64,000 bases of DNA from Breviolum minutum Mf 1.05b.01 (Eukaryota > Sar > Dinophyceae > Suessiales > Symbiodiniaceae). The translations under genes were made by a program, and so were the position numbers. Where the stretch lies: the NCBI GenBank assembly GCA_000507305.1, contig DF239915.1, positions 89,287 through 153,286 of the forward strand, written 5' to 3'. Under the pieces are notes generated by a model that worked only from the letters and a program-made list of their open reading frames with translations, had not been told where the DNA came from and made no database searches. How positions within the stretch are numbered: the first letter of the stretch is position 1; each line of letters begins with the position of its first letter. This document shows positions 11,782 through 23,144 of this stretch, one piece after another.

Positions 11782-13681
11782 TCATCTCTCATACATGTCT
11801 AGGATTTCCCTTAAGTCTATGGTGGGAAAATCACCAACATCTACAAGTACAACGCCATAAGGACAGGCATGATCATGAACCAGGTTTCCAGGCGAGGATT
11901 GCACCTTTTCGCCCAAACTGTCCACCAGCCTGATGCCAAGCTCCCGGCACACATCCGCCTCGCAGAGCGTGAAGGAGCAAATGCAAGTTGGACATCAAGG
12001 GCGTCAAATGTCAAGATAATTCGAAATATAATCACCACCCCCTTGATGGGGGGGGGAGGGTCAAAATGTAACAGTACATTTTAACGTCTGTAAAACATCG
12101 CGTTTGGAAAACTGAAAAAAAAACAAAAGGACGTCCCATCCCACCGATCACCCATTTTTTTAGGGTAAGACGTACAAAATGTAATATTACTATTTGACGT
12201 CTTACCCGTGTTTGACGTCTTGTCCGGAGCACTTGTTACTTTTTCCCCCCCCCCCTCCAATTTTCTAAAATCTTGCTAAAATGGGGGGGGGGAAAGCAAA
12301 AAAGTATTGTACTGTTACATTTTGACGTCCCCCCCCAAAATCGGGTAACTAAGGGGGTGGTGATCGAAATATATAATGTTATTAATAATGACATACAGTT
12401 TATCATTAACTTTACTGTATATCGATTATGTTGCTATTAAAACCACCTCACAGCACATGAAATATTGATATGACACACTCACACATATACTAACGAAAGG
12501 GGGAATGAGGACCAACATTGATATTCTGAATAACCCCCAACCTCTGGCACATTCTCATTCTTGATGTCTCCACCTGACAACACCAATGGGTTGGATCACG
12601 AAGTTTGTCCAACTGACTTCCACTTTTGACCCCTCTAAGGAGCAAACCATTGGTAAAAACGTCCTGGGACATGGGAAATCATAGGACATACAAAAGGCTA
12701 TGAAGACTGACCCTGACAACAAGATTCTAGACATTCTGGACACGAATTTACGCTATTCATCACTATTCAATTATTCACTAGATGGAACCAAGTGAAATGT
12801 AAGGGCTAGACACCGAAAAAATTGGGAATCCTGAAAGTGCTGAGATGTGCTGATCAGCTTGCATCCAAGTGTCTGGATGCAATATTCTCAACGTTCGACG
12901 CACAGTCTGGTCCTGGGATCACTGAAGGAATGCTGCGTTCTTCCACACTCGGGCCCCAATGTTTGAATGGGTGACCTGGCGTTTGCCCATGGTTCCTGCA
13001 TTGCGAAAGGAGGTGCCTTGTCGATGGACTCAATGGCTGCATCTACACACGCGAGGGAACGTACCAGCTTCACCCTCTCCCGAGCGGGCCTCAATTTGTG
13101 GGGAAATTTTGTGGATCATACCCTGCTCAAGCTCCATGTATGGGGAATTTGCTGATATGTTCACAACATTAATTTGAAGCCTTCATACTGAAGCAAGCTT
13201 TGAAGCTTCAGCTTTATCTTGTCTTCCCATTATGAAGTATGCTTGCTTGTACCGCTTCACTTTGGTGATTTGAATGTCCTTGCAGACTTTGTTGCCTCGG
13301 TGTCACCATCACCAAGCCCCTGGCATGAATGGCTGTCCTTTCTTTTGAGCAGCCTTCCAAATTTGGATGATCTGCATGCTTCCACCCAACATGGAAATAT
13401 GGTATCTATGGGAATATTGTTTCATATGTCCGTGCCTGCATGTCGTTGTTCACGATCACAAGCAACTTGTCGCCCAAATCCTGCGAGAAAAGGGGGCATG
13501 ATGCAGCATGTTCCTTTAGGGGGTCAAGAGACACATCTGCAAAGCCATTCCGCTTCAACTTGCATGATGATTTCATGACTATTTCCACTGAGTTTTGGTC
13601 CCGTGATCTTTCGAGGTACTCAATATGGCCGTAGTGCAGGGGATCGAAGTATCCCGAGGCAACGACCACCTTTTGCGACAT
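11782..13681 (-). CDS. Cytidylyltransferase-fold nucleotidyltransferase, nine exons
   Basis: A small enzyme of the cytidylyltransferase-like superfamily, which transfers a nucleotide from NTP to a phosphorylated substrate; specificity cannot be read. Exons are 13681-13601, 13480-13436, 13353-13325, 13089-13017, 12912-12874, 12663-12648 (16 nt), 12573-12542, 11958-11894 and 11809-11782, totalling 408 nt and 135 residues. Motifs in order: GYFDPLHYGHIEYLERSR (HxGH nucleotide-binding motif, residues 10-27), LLVIVNNDMQ, KKGQPFM, ERVKLVRSLACVDAAIESID, DVFTNGGD, NVPE, VCRELGIRLVDSLGEKVQSS (ISSS/TQSS-like C-terminal motif, shifted). The whole series matches the order seen in bacterial and eukaryotic homologues related to RfaE-C and glycerol-3-phosphate cytidylyltransferases. 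Donors are GA, GC, GC, GC, GA, GT, GT, GC; every acceptor is AG followed by G, and all phases fit. The ATG lies 5 bases after a CAG that may accept a spliced leader. Confidence 0.88.
12031..12364. mobile_element. 334-bp terminal-inverted-repeat element with 9-bp target duplication
   Basis: The ends are ATCACCACCCCCTT (12031-12044) and its exact reverse complement AAGGGGGTGGTGAT (12351-12364). CGAAATATA flanks both ends (12022-12030 and 12365-12373), a 9-bp direct duplication. Inside, CAAAATGTAACAGTAC (about 12062-12077) is repeated inverted near 12308-12323, and GACGTCTTACCC/GGGTAAGACGT form another inverted pair, so much of the element can fold back. There is no coding capacity. Nine-base duplications are typical of Mutator-like transposons, so this may be a non-autonomous Mutator-type element; that assignment is inference. 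It sits in intron 7 of the nucleotidyltransferase gene, where it does not disturb the exons. Confidence 0.75.
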
Positions 13682-14269
13682 CTAACCTGGTGAAGTCGAC
13701 TTCACGTCCACGACAACCATCCAGAATCAACCAGCGCTGTAGGAATGCCCTGCCTCTTGGACAAATCTGTGCCTCCCCCTCCCTTTCCCCTAGCGAAGCT
13801 TCTGAAGCCAGGATCAACGGAAAAGAAGAGCAAGTTTCAGGTGACAATGCTTGAATTTTTTATTACATCACAAAAATCTAACTCTATTCATCTCTTCTTG
13901 TTACATCTGCATCTAAACACTTCAAAGCACGTACATCCCTACATATCCCTATAATACATAAAGAGTAACACTGGATAATAGTCACACTAATATTGCTGAA
14001 GAACTGTTGAGCAACCAGGGTTGGATCGTTGATGTAACAGCTATGTCAGATCTTTTAGAGTCAAGCCCAAGCACTTTTCACTATCGCGTGCTGGGCATAG
14101 CTGTCAGTTACTACCGAACGGTCATCTGGTCATAATTGATCTCTTCAACGATCTTCTTCGGAGTGCTTGGATTCAGCACTACCTCGGGGCAGATGTCGAT
14201 AGGGCTAGTCAAGTGCCACAAGATGCCACAAGTGCTAGGTTTCCTACATCATTCCATTGCCTTGCGCGC

Positions 14270-15560
14270 TGGTTGCTGCAGGGAGTGGCATTTCTGCGGT
14301 TCTACAGAGGCATTGTAAATTATATATAGTATTGTGTGTCTTGAGCTCTTGAGGAGTTTGATAGATATACATAGAGTACACACGGACATGCAGGCTTAAA
14401 GTCCTTGAAAGCATCGATGATACCAGTATAGACATTGGCAGCGAAGATGATGGCCAAACGCCTCCGAATGAGCTCATTCCCGAACTTGAGGCGAAGCGGC
14501 AAGGGGAGCCGCTGGTCATCCTGTGACTCATGAGTATCGCTAGAATATGCCAGAATTATGCAAAAACCATGTAGGACTAGAGTCATCTTGTTAGATTTTT
14601 TTGTCCATATGATTGATTATCCCGGTCAGTCCTGCCGCAGTGGCGTCTCATAATCCTCGCCAAACACTAGGTGCCAAGTAAACCTTGGGCAGCTTTTTCG
14701 AGGACTGACAACTGACAAGTAGAGGCAGCCCATCCCCTAATTTGTGTAGAAAACTCTGCCAATCATAATGGTTGCAGCTCAGCCCGAGGAGGACACTCCA
14801 TCCCATAGCAATGAGTGGAACGCTTGACTTTGCCTTGCAGCAACTCTGTCTACATATCACAAGGAGGGGCCACACGTAGCACATGGAAACTGCAGGCAGC
14901 CCCTCGCTGCCTGGATAGCACAAGTCGTGCTCTAAAGTTCCATCAACCAACCTCATGTCAAACATTGTGCAAGCTACGCAGCTACTGCCCATGTTGTCTT
15001 TTTTGCTTGTTAGCCGATTGAGACAATGACTAGAAAACAGTGAAAACATGAAAACCATATTTAAAATCTCATCACTTCCAACCAACATAGCAATTTTTCC
15101 CGCCTGGCCTGAGCATTCGCTGATAAAACTCCAGCGGTCTTTCTCGGACCTTTGCAGTTGGGAAGCCCGCGTCGGCAAGACCACAAGTTCCACCCTCAAA
15201 CCTTGCTCAGTTCATTTCAGATTCTTTCGGTTGTTTGTGTAGACCTAAATAAGTCCTACTTGAACCTACAGTCAACCAAAATCTTGGTGCGGTTGCGAGT
15301 TCAATGCCAAAAACTCCGGAAAACAAATTCCAGGGAAAGCGCCCTGGAATCCTGCACCACAAACTGCGCACAGCAGTAGGGTCCAACCTCACATTGCAAT
15401 GAGAAATCTTCTGAGCAAGAAAAGCTATATGACATCTCGTTGGGCAGCAGGTGGTGCCATAGTCTTGCATCGCCCTCACTTAAGAATGAGCTAGGCCCAT
15501 GGCAGCTTCTCGCATGCGTTCTCCGAAAATGGCCTGAAAACGTAGATGTTCGATTCACGC
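14270..15560 (-). CDS. Probable exons of an unrecognised gene
   Basis: Three minus-strand stretches have natural-looking composition. About 15558-15301 encodes a segment with HARSCHGPSSFLSEGDARLW and SRALSLEFVFRSFW. About 15199-14648 is a 180-residue open frame with EKDRWSFISECSGQAGKIAM and a hydrophobic, Cys-rich second half ending VYLAPSVWRGL and a stop. About 14530-14400 encodes LPLPLRLKFGNELIRRRLAI followed by IFAANVYTGIIDAFKDF. I recognise no family, cannot fix exon borders, and do not know whether these belong to one gene. Orientation agrees with both neighbours. Confidence 0.3.
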
Positions 15561-15858
15561 TCGTTCAAGGCTACTTCTCCATTCGATTGCAGATGCCCAA
15601 AAGGAGCCAGGGAGCCTCATGCACAGCATTTAAGCACGGCGTCCACGATCGAACGTGCCTTGGGCAAGGGCACAGAGTTTCTAGTATGTTCTAGCCATGG
15701 GACCATGGGAAATTGCCAACAATGTTGGGGGCAGCAATCTGGTGCAACCTGATCCATGCATCACGCCTGGCTCCATTCAACCCCAAGTAGGGCACTGCCT
15801 CGGTGGAGGTAGGAGTAGGGGGAGTAAAAAAAAGTTATTCTGCTGCAGCAGCCGCACC

Positions 15859-15860
<2 letters not shown>

Positions 15861-15922
<62 letters not shown>

Positions 15923-15923
15923 G
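15861..15923 (+). repeat. (TTG)n microsatellite, about 21 units
   Basis: Uninterrupted TTG repeats between the PPR gene stop codon (16137) and the upstream exons. Translated in various frames it gives poly-Cys, poly-Val or poly-Gln, none of which is taken as coding. Confidence 0.95.
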
Positions 15924-15989
15924 CAACAGGCGCAGTAATAATAAATACGAGTAAGAATTATGAAGAACGACGATGTATAAGAGTATTGG

Positions 15990-15991
<2 letters not shown>

Positions 15992-16049
<58 letters not shown>
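15992..16049 (+). repeat. (GAT)n microsatellite, about 19 units
   Basis: Uninterrupted GAT repeats only about 70 bp from the (TTG)n array and about 90 bp past the end of the PPR gene, probably in its 3' untranslated or intergenic region. The minus strand would read poly-His if translated, which is not supported. Confidence 0.95.
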
Positions 16050-16050
<1 letters not shown>

Positions 16051-16136
16051 CGACTTAAATTGATATAATATACTGTATATATCATACAATTCTTGGATGG
16101 GCAACTAAGGGCACGCAGGCTGCTCAAAGCATTTCT

Positions 16137-18124
16137 TCAAGGAGATTCGCAAAGCGAATCGTGAATCGAACTCTTGACCCTGGGCATCCTGGAGCTTGGC
16201 ATCTCGTCGGCTGCTTCGGCTCTTTCACATGCATTGATGACTGCTGTGAATGTGATATCATTGCCATGCGCCAATTGGTCTTCCAATTGCTTCAGGAGCA
16301 TTAAAGCTAGCTGCCATCTGGCACTTTGTCCCAATGAACTGATGGCAGCATTGTAGGTGATGCTGGTCCTTTGCACCCCGAGCTCGGCTGAGAAAAGTTT
16401 TAAGGCAGTGGACCAAAGTGTCGCCACTCCAGTTGCACCGATGGCAATATTGGCAAGACTGATCTTCTGCAATCCCATCTCAATGCTAGTGCTTGATGTC
16501 CTTTCCAACAAGCCCAAGGTCTGTGTCCACTGGGCAGTTTCCACACAAGCATCAGATGTAGCAGTAAAGCTGAAAGGGTCCAGATTGCCTGCGTTGCGGG
16601 TCCCGAGCTCTTCAAACAAAGCACTGGCCTTGGACCAGTTCCCAATGCTGCCGAGAACTCTCAGCAAAGCACTTGATGTTATGTGATTCAACCTGAAGCA
16701 CAAAAAAGCAGAATGAAGTGAGAAATAAATCCAAGGAAGATACTGTAAGTTAATTGCAGTACTTACTTCATTTGTGGGTAACAAACACTGTCTTGGCTCC
16801 GAAAGTCTATCATGAGAATTTTGTTGGTGCAGTGAGAAGCCTACTATTTCCATCAAGTCCAATACAAAATAGCAAAGCTAATGACAAATAGTTGCTGAGT
16901 ATAAAGTGACTCCAACTTCCTGGTTCCAAAAGCATCCACCAGAGCCATCGCAAGTTTCCAGCGCTTGTCTTTCTCACAAGCGTTGACAATGGAGCCAAAC
17001 GACACCATGCTAAGTTGCATGCCTCGAGTTTCACTTAACACCTGCAATTCCAGAGCTTTGGGCCACTTGCTGTTCTGCTCACACCCACTCATCATAGCAT
17101 TGCACAAAATGATGTTGCTTTGCAGTGTTGCGGCAGCTATCAGATTCTTGCAAACAGCATAGGAAACTTGCCAATCCATGTGGCCACAAGAAGATATCAA
17201 GCCTGAGATTGTGGTGATGCTGTGTTCTAAAACGCAGGTCCTCAATTCTTGTGCCAATTGAAGACAAGGCTCCCACTTGCCATGGCTATACACCTGGAAG
17301 GCTGCATTGTATGTGATCAAGTCCCATGGAAGATTCATCTGTTCCACTTTTTCCAAAGCACACCGCCATGGCACTCCGGGGGTTCCAGAAGCAAACAAAA
17401 GTGTGTTCATAGTAAATTGGTCGAAGCGGAAACTTGGCTCATCTATCAAATGGCTGGCAAGTTGCCAGGCTTCTGCGGTAGTGCAAGCACTGAGAATCGA
17501 GTTGCAAACCACGGTGCTCACTTTGCTATGAACAGTTTTCCGAATGATGCCCAAGGCTATCTTCCACTTCCTGCATCTTTGACATGCAGATATAGAAGCC
17601 CCTAAGGAAATAACAGTTGATTCCACAAGCTGATCTCTGCAATGCCTCAACACAAGCAATGCTAGTTGCCACTTTTCAGATCGATCACAGGTAGTGATAA
17701 CAGTGTTGAATGAGACCACGTCCCGCCGTAGCTTTTTGCTGTCAAAATCCTCCAAAATGGAAATAGACAAAGTCCACTTACCGAGGTTGCCTGGCACGAT
17801 ACTCAGAACTGAATTGTAGATGATGTCGTTCATTTCAAGTGAAGAGAAACCAAAAGTCTGCAGCCAAGAGAAGGCTTCTTTCCACAACTTCTGTCCGGTT
17901 GCGCTTATGATGGCGCTACAAGTTGCCACATCTGGTCTCAAGGTTTGCGCAGCAGCAGCAGTACATAGGTCATTGGCATGTTTCCATTGATGCGCTTTCT
18001 TGCAAGCGGTCAGGGCTGTATTAGCCAAGACAATGCCGCCATTTGGCTGGATGGAATTGTACTGCACCTCTGCAAAGACCTGCAAAACTGAAGTCCAGGC
18101 CGATGGCTGATGTGAGCTTCCCAT
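16137..18124 (-). CDS. Pentatricopeptide repeat (PPR) protein, two exons
   Basis: An organelle-type RNA-binding repeat protein of about 586 residues. Exon 1 is 18124-16920 and exon 2 is 16692-16137. The junction is inferred as a GA donor (AG|GAAG) and CAG|G acceptor, joining ..AFGTR to LNHITSSALLRV in phase. Roughly fifteen degenerate 35-residue repeats run through the whole protein. They show the recurring pattern 'xxxNxxIxxCxxxxxWxxALxLL', for example VSFNTVITTCDRSEKWQLAL, ITYNAAISSLGQSARWQLAL and ITFTAVINACERAEA. The Trp at the second-helix start is characteristic of dinoflagellate and apicomplexan PPR arrays. No targeting peptide is obvious before the first repeat, so the true start could lie in an undetected upstream exon. 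Its role is probably processing or stabilising plastid or mitochondrial RNA, inferred from the family. Confidence 0.88.
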
Positions 18125-19640
18125 GCAGTTGGCATTGGAGTTGGTTCAAATCTGCCCCAACTAAGGCAGTTGACACTTGGTGCAGTGTGTGTCATGTTAT
18201 CATTGATGGCCCTTCTTCACCCAATGGAACAGAACTTTTGCAGCAGGCGAGGTCACCGAAATGCTTGGGTGGCTTGAGCAGTAGCAAGGGAATTGCGTGA
18301 CATGTTCGAATCCAGTGATGCCATACTGTGCTATGACAACAACTCCGCCCTTTCTGGTTTATACCAGCCAAAGGGATGGTAGCACGCAGCTGGGGCTCGA
18401 ACGTATGTGGCAGCTGATACCATCTTCAGAACATTGTGCAAATACCTGCCGGAAAAACCAGGAAAGCAAACCATGAGACTCACGCATCCATGGAAACCCC
18501 CGTCAATCCAACCCTGCATTCGGTCACGAAAAGTGCAGGTGGTCGTGTGGATCTGCCTGAAGCATAGAAGTGCACCAAATGTGGGAATTTCTTCGCCCCA
18601 AGATTTGCACCACTTGTTTTCTCAACAATGCATTTTTGTGCTTCCCATCATGTTCCATCCCAACCATCCCAAGGTTCCGGCCTGCAAGAAGACAGTAAAC
18701 GTGGCCAAGTTCCAGTAGTTGGTGACTATGTGCGCCCTGGGACTATCAGCACATTGCATTAGCATCCTATCTGAAACCATTTCAAAGATACCCAAGTCCC
18801 AGGCAAATACCCAAGGCACTCATCGCCTCTTGGTCCATTTACTGGATCCTTACCTTAACAACATCCAATCAACCAATGGACCAAAGGTTCATCTAGTTGT
18901 CTATTTGGTGGTTTCAACCTATCTGCAAAATATTAGTCAAATTGGATCATTTCCCCAAACCTCCGGGGTGAAAATCGAAAATCTTTCAAACCACCAACCA
19001 GTTGATTCGCTTAGCTGCCACCTAGTTGCAGGAACGAATCGAAACAGCTGAAAAATGCTGCATCACAGAGCCTCATAAGTTCAAAAAGGGCAACAACGAA
19101 TTGTTCAATCTTGAACTTTTTTGGAGAGTATATATACTGACCCATAGCAACAACTATGGTTTGTACTGACTTCACAATATCTAGATTATATATGTTTATC
19201 AAAAAAATGTGTTTCAATCACAAACTGCATAAAAATTGCCAGAGTGGCTGGAAAACGTTGGCTCCATTCCGCCTCAAAAAAAAGCAAACAATTGTTGTCA
19301 AAGCTTCTGGTGAAAGTTTGCAACTGCATTGAAAGACTTGAATCACGCAATGCCTCTTAATCATGATCTGCACATTTTAGGATCCAGCATTTTTCATAGA
19401 ATGTCAGCTGCGAGCCTCATTTCGGTGCATAAAGCTCTCAATCCAAAGAAAGTTCAAAATTCAAGTGATCTGATTGCTTAACACAAGGTACTATGAAGCT
19501 GTTTTTGTTCGAGGATTCCACCTGCAGGAGCGATACCTAGAAGATCTGCCTACCGGAGGATTCACAAGAGTTTTCCCCTACCAATCTGTGGTGTGCCAAT
19601 TACTCCAATCTGAATTGCATGATGCCTCCACCCAATCCAA
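18125..19640. other. Intergenic or intronic sequence, no gene seen
   Basis: No open frame here resembles a known family or has convincing coding composition on either strand. It may hold upstream exons of the PPR gene or the 3' region of the PDZ-like gene, but I cannot support any. Confidence 0.4.
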
Positions 19641-19729
19641 TGGCTCATTGCAGTGCACTATGACAAACTCCAATGAAATAGCCTGCAATAAAGGATGTAA
19701 ATGTAATGTTCATAGCATCCCTTGATCTC

Positions 19730-22152
19730 ATTCTGAGGCGTGGACACCACGTGCACCTCCGAGAAGAGAAGGAAAGGTTCGTTGTGCCTCGGGGCCGGGG
19801 CTGTGGAAGATGCCCAATGGTCAAAGGAATGGGACGACTATGCATTGGCCCCTTGTAGAAAGTTCCAAGTGCTGCAAGCTCCGATGTAAAGCTTGCCCAA
19901 TACACTCAATCTGACTGCCTCCAATGTTGCAGTTTCTGTAGCCTGAAGGCGTGCAATTGCCTCCAAACGCTACAGCAACATTGACTGCGCGGTGGAACAC
20001 TTCATGCTGGAACACCGAATCAGCACAGTGACACTGTGATCAGCCTCTCGATACGGCCAAACAGATGTCTCCTTAGACAAGCGCCAACATGTGACCCTCA
20101 AAGGTTGCTGCCATGTTGCTGTCAAATCCCAAGGGTCGCACAGCCAAGATTGGTTTCACCAACTGCAGATCAGATCACACGACAATTGCTGGGTGTCACC
20201 AACATCTGGAGGAAATTCAACCAAAATAGGTACAAATATGGTACAAATGGTTTACTGTCATGACAAATGATACCATATATACCTAACATATATCTGCTTC
20301 ATGTCTAGCATTCTTTTCAGCCATTAGGGTACTGAGCTTCTGACGTCGTTGAGCTCATCAACCAACTGCATGGCCTTTGGGTGTGGCTGGATAGCTGTTG
20401 ACCTTTGATACGAACCACGGAGTCCTCTTCCCCAGGACTCCCGGCAATGCCAGAGTAGGTGTAGGCATCTTGGTCACCCATAGGGATCTTGGCCTGGCAA
20501 TGGCTCAAAGAACAGGGTTGAGAGGATCCAAATCCACCCAAATCAAGATCAGAAACAGCAATGTGCAAAAAAAGACTGTTGCAGGATTCACGTCTATATT
20601 TTGCAGAGAGAAAAGAATGTGCCGCCAAAACAGGTGTACACTTGCAATCCTGCATACTCATGTTTCAAATGAAACCATTCCTCAATTGGATCTTACATAC
20701 AAGAATATACTAGAACATGCTACCATTCACGATTACATACTGTTACCACTTTGAACACCAAAAACAGGTGTAAAAGATGCCGGAAAGACCTCTGCAACAA
20801 GGAGGTAAGCCATGATCAAAGGCGCCTGGGAGTTCAAGCAAAAGCTCTCATATCAATATAGAAAGGCGACAGGATGCATTTTGGGCTCTTGCAGCATGCT
20901 GCTTTTTGACGCTTCCACCTTTTCTTGGCTTGTTGCATCCAACGGCTCATTCACTTTGACTGAAAAGTTCAGTGCATTGGCGACACCTCAACATATCAGA
21001 GGAGCCTTCAAGCCATGACCTAACCCATGTCGCCCCACCCAAAGGAAGCGGGAGATTGTGCTCATGGCCACTGGCCACAGCGGGAATACATCTGCGCATG
21101 CAGTGAATTTGCAACCATCTTGCACCATCAGGGAGATTGGCACCTCAATTGCGGAAGCGGTTTGCTCTGACCAGTGCAACAAAATACGCATCGTATTGCA
21201 TGTCACATTGCATGCATGAAAGGGGAGAAGATCAATAGAAGATCGTTTAATATCTAATCTAATAGAGTATGTAATCAGTTGGGCGCCGTCCAGGACCTTC
21301 AAGGACAATATGTAATTGTCACTTCGGACATGTGGTTACCACATCTTCCAAATCTATCACAGGACCCCAAGACAGCACCCTCTCGCAAGGGAGTGCAAGA
21401 CGAGCAACCACTTCCTTTAGGAAGATTGATCATTTGTAAACCCCAAAATCAACACAATGATTGAGAAACTCTGCATTGAACTTTGAGAAACACACAAGGG
21501 TTTGTTCAACAACAAAGGCCCAGGAAAAAAAAAGTCCCAATCCAACCGGATTCACCTTTAGACCACAGGGTAATCCTTGAATGTGTCATCATGCATCAGT
21601 CTGAAGCTGCCAGTGCCCCAAAGTCATTCCTTTTTTGTCCGGAGGTAAGTCGGATATATGCAATACTTGAGATTGCAAAGCCGTGACGACTCCGAGTTTC
21701 AAAGCTTCAAAGCTTCAACTTGCACAGCCGGGGGAGTCAGGAACTTGCATCATTTCAAATTAAGGCAAATGCTCAGAAGCTTCCTTAAGCGCCAGGTAAA
21801 CATCTTGAAAGACCAGCTGTGTCACATCATAGCCCTGCAAAGTTCGAATGCACCAACCCTCTTCAACTCCCAAGTCATCAGCATGGCTACCAGGCCTGAC
21901 ATGTTTCAATGTAATAGGCATATGCCTGTTGAAGTCTAAGCCCAAAGGCCTTCGAGTAAAACAAATCACTCTGCTAGAGCCATTGGGGAGCTGAAAGGTA
22001 ACCTCCAACTGATGAGTTGAGATGGTTTTCTCAACAATCATGTCAGCAATGGAGTCCTCACAACTTGTTGGACACACAGCTGCTGTGCTTTGCAGGATCT
22101 TTCCGTCACCAGCTTCTTCATCACAGCGGCAAGTGCTACAGGAAACACCCAT
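19730..22152 (-). CDS. N-myristoylation-type protein with PDZ-like domain; multi-exon
   Basis: The first exon starts at ATG 22152 and runs to about 21760. It opens MGVSCSTCRCDE, a good N-myristoylation and palmitoylation signal (Gly2, Ser5-type context, nearby cysteines), which predicts membrane attachment. Residues about 75-125 read HVRPGSHADDLGVEEGWCI followed by LQGYDVTQLVFQDVYLAL. This is the 'PGSxAxxLGVxxGWxIxxxxGxDV' pattern of PDZ-like repeats common in dinoflagellate proteins. Downstream minus-strand stretches near 21150-21010 (CKFTACADVFPLWPVAMS), 20480-20390 (AKIPMGDQDAYTYSGIAGS) and 20015-19850 (FHRAVNVAVAFGGNCTPSGY) look like further exons, but linkage and borders are not established. 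Exon 1 is reasonably sure; the rest is tentative. Confidence 0.5.
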
Positions 22153-22159
22153 GAGGGGC

Positions 22160-23140
22160 AGTGTCGAAAATGTGTTGGACCAATATTCGGACCTCTTGCA
22201 CTGCTAGCTGTCTGCACGACATCCTGCCTAAATGTTTGTCATCCCTCATAAACTTGGCATATTCTTACATCTCAAAGGAATTCTTGAAATGTTCAGCATG
22301 TGAGTCAAGTTTGCTTTTTCAAGCCAAAGCATCCCCATCTACAAGGAAGCGATTGCCGCTGGAGCCAAAAACGCAAAGGCCCAGTACATGAGCTTCAAGC
22401 GTGACATGTGGCTTGATTTGGTGATGCGGGTGGCCCAAGGTGAAAAGCATTGTTCATTCTTTGGCAAGTATTCCGGTTCATGCTGTCTCACTTCTACATA
22501 AAAAGGCTCAAGCATTAGATAATTAATCTTAATTGACCTACTCATATCCTGCGTGACAACAAGACACAACCTCGAGGCTGCACGGGCTCTGCAACTCAGG
22601 CACTTATGTTGCAGCTGAAGCCCCTTCTTCACGATTTTCTTTAGCCATCTCTAGCCACCGCGATTGCTGCATGTTGATGCCACCTGCAGCTTACATAGTC
22701 TGTCAGTCTTGCGCTTCATGCTCAGCCCTCTCCATCAACAGTGACTGTGTGATTCTGGCGCCTGGAGAACGGTGAGGAAGCCCGGCTTCAGTCAAGGTCT
22801 AGGGCCGACGGGCAAGCGCATTTCGACCTCGCGGCTTCGATGGATGGTCCCGGAACATGGTTTGGACTCAGTCTGCCTGCTGTCCCGCATACCCAAAAGC
22901 CATGGAATACCTACACCATCTCCAGACTTGAAATTAAAATGCGCATGACTCACTGTTTTTCAGGAGTAAGATCAGAAAAGTACATACCATGGTTCACCCG
23001 TTCACCCATTCAGCCCTTTTTGCAATCACTTCCTTTGTGTTCTCAAGCGTTTTTCACTTCTTATGATGTAGCAATAGCGACCGCCAGTGGATAATTTCAT
23101 CCCTGCCAGTGTAAGAAGGGTTCAAGATGGGTCCAAGGCA
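22160..23140. other. Gap between genes with one possible plus-strand exon
   Basis: Mostly without support for genes. On the plus strand about 22335-22430 reads IYKEAIAAGAKNAKAQYMSF and continues KRDMWLDLVMRVAQ before a GTGAAA that could be a donor. The composition is protein-like but there is no start codon, no partner exon, and the opposite orientation disagrees with the neighbours. The minus frame over the same bases is also open. Confidence 0.25.
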
Positions 23141-23144
23141 ATTG

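Noticed and set aside
15777..16127. Open frames of poly-Gln, poly-Cys, poly-His and poly-Asp
   Set aside because: They arise only from the (TTG)n and (GAT)n arrays, which are open in all frames; no flanking coding sequence supports them.
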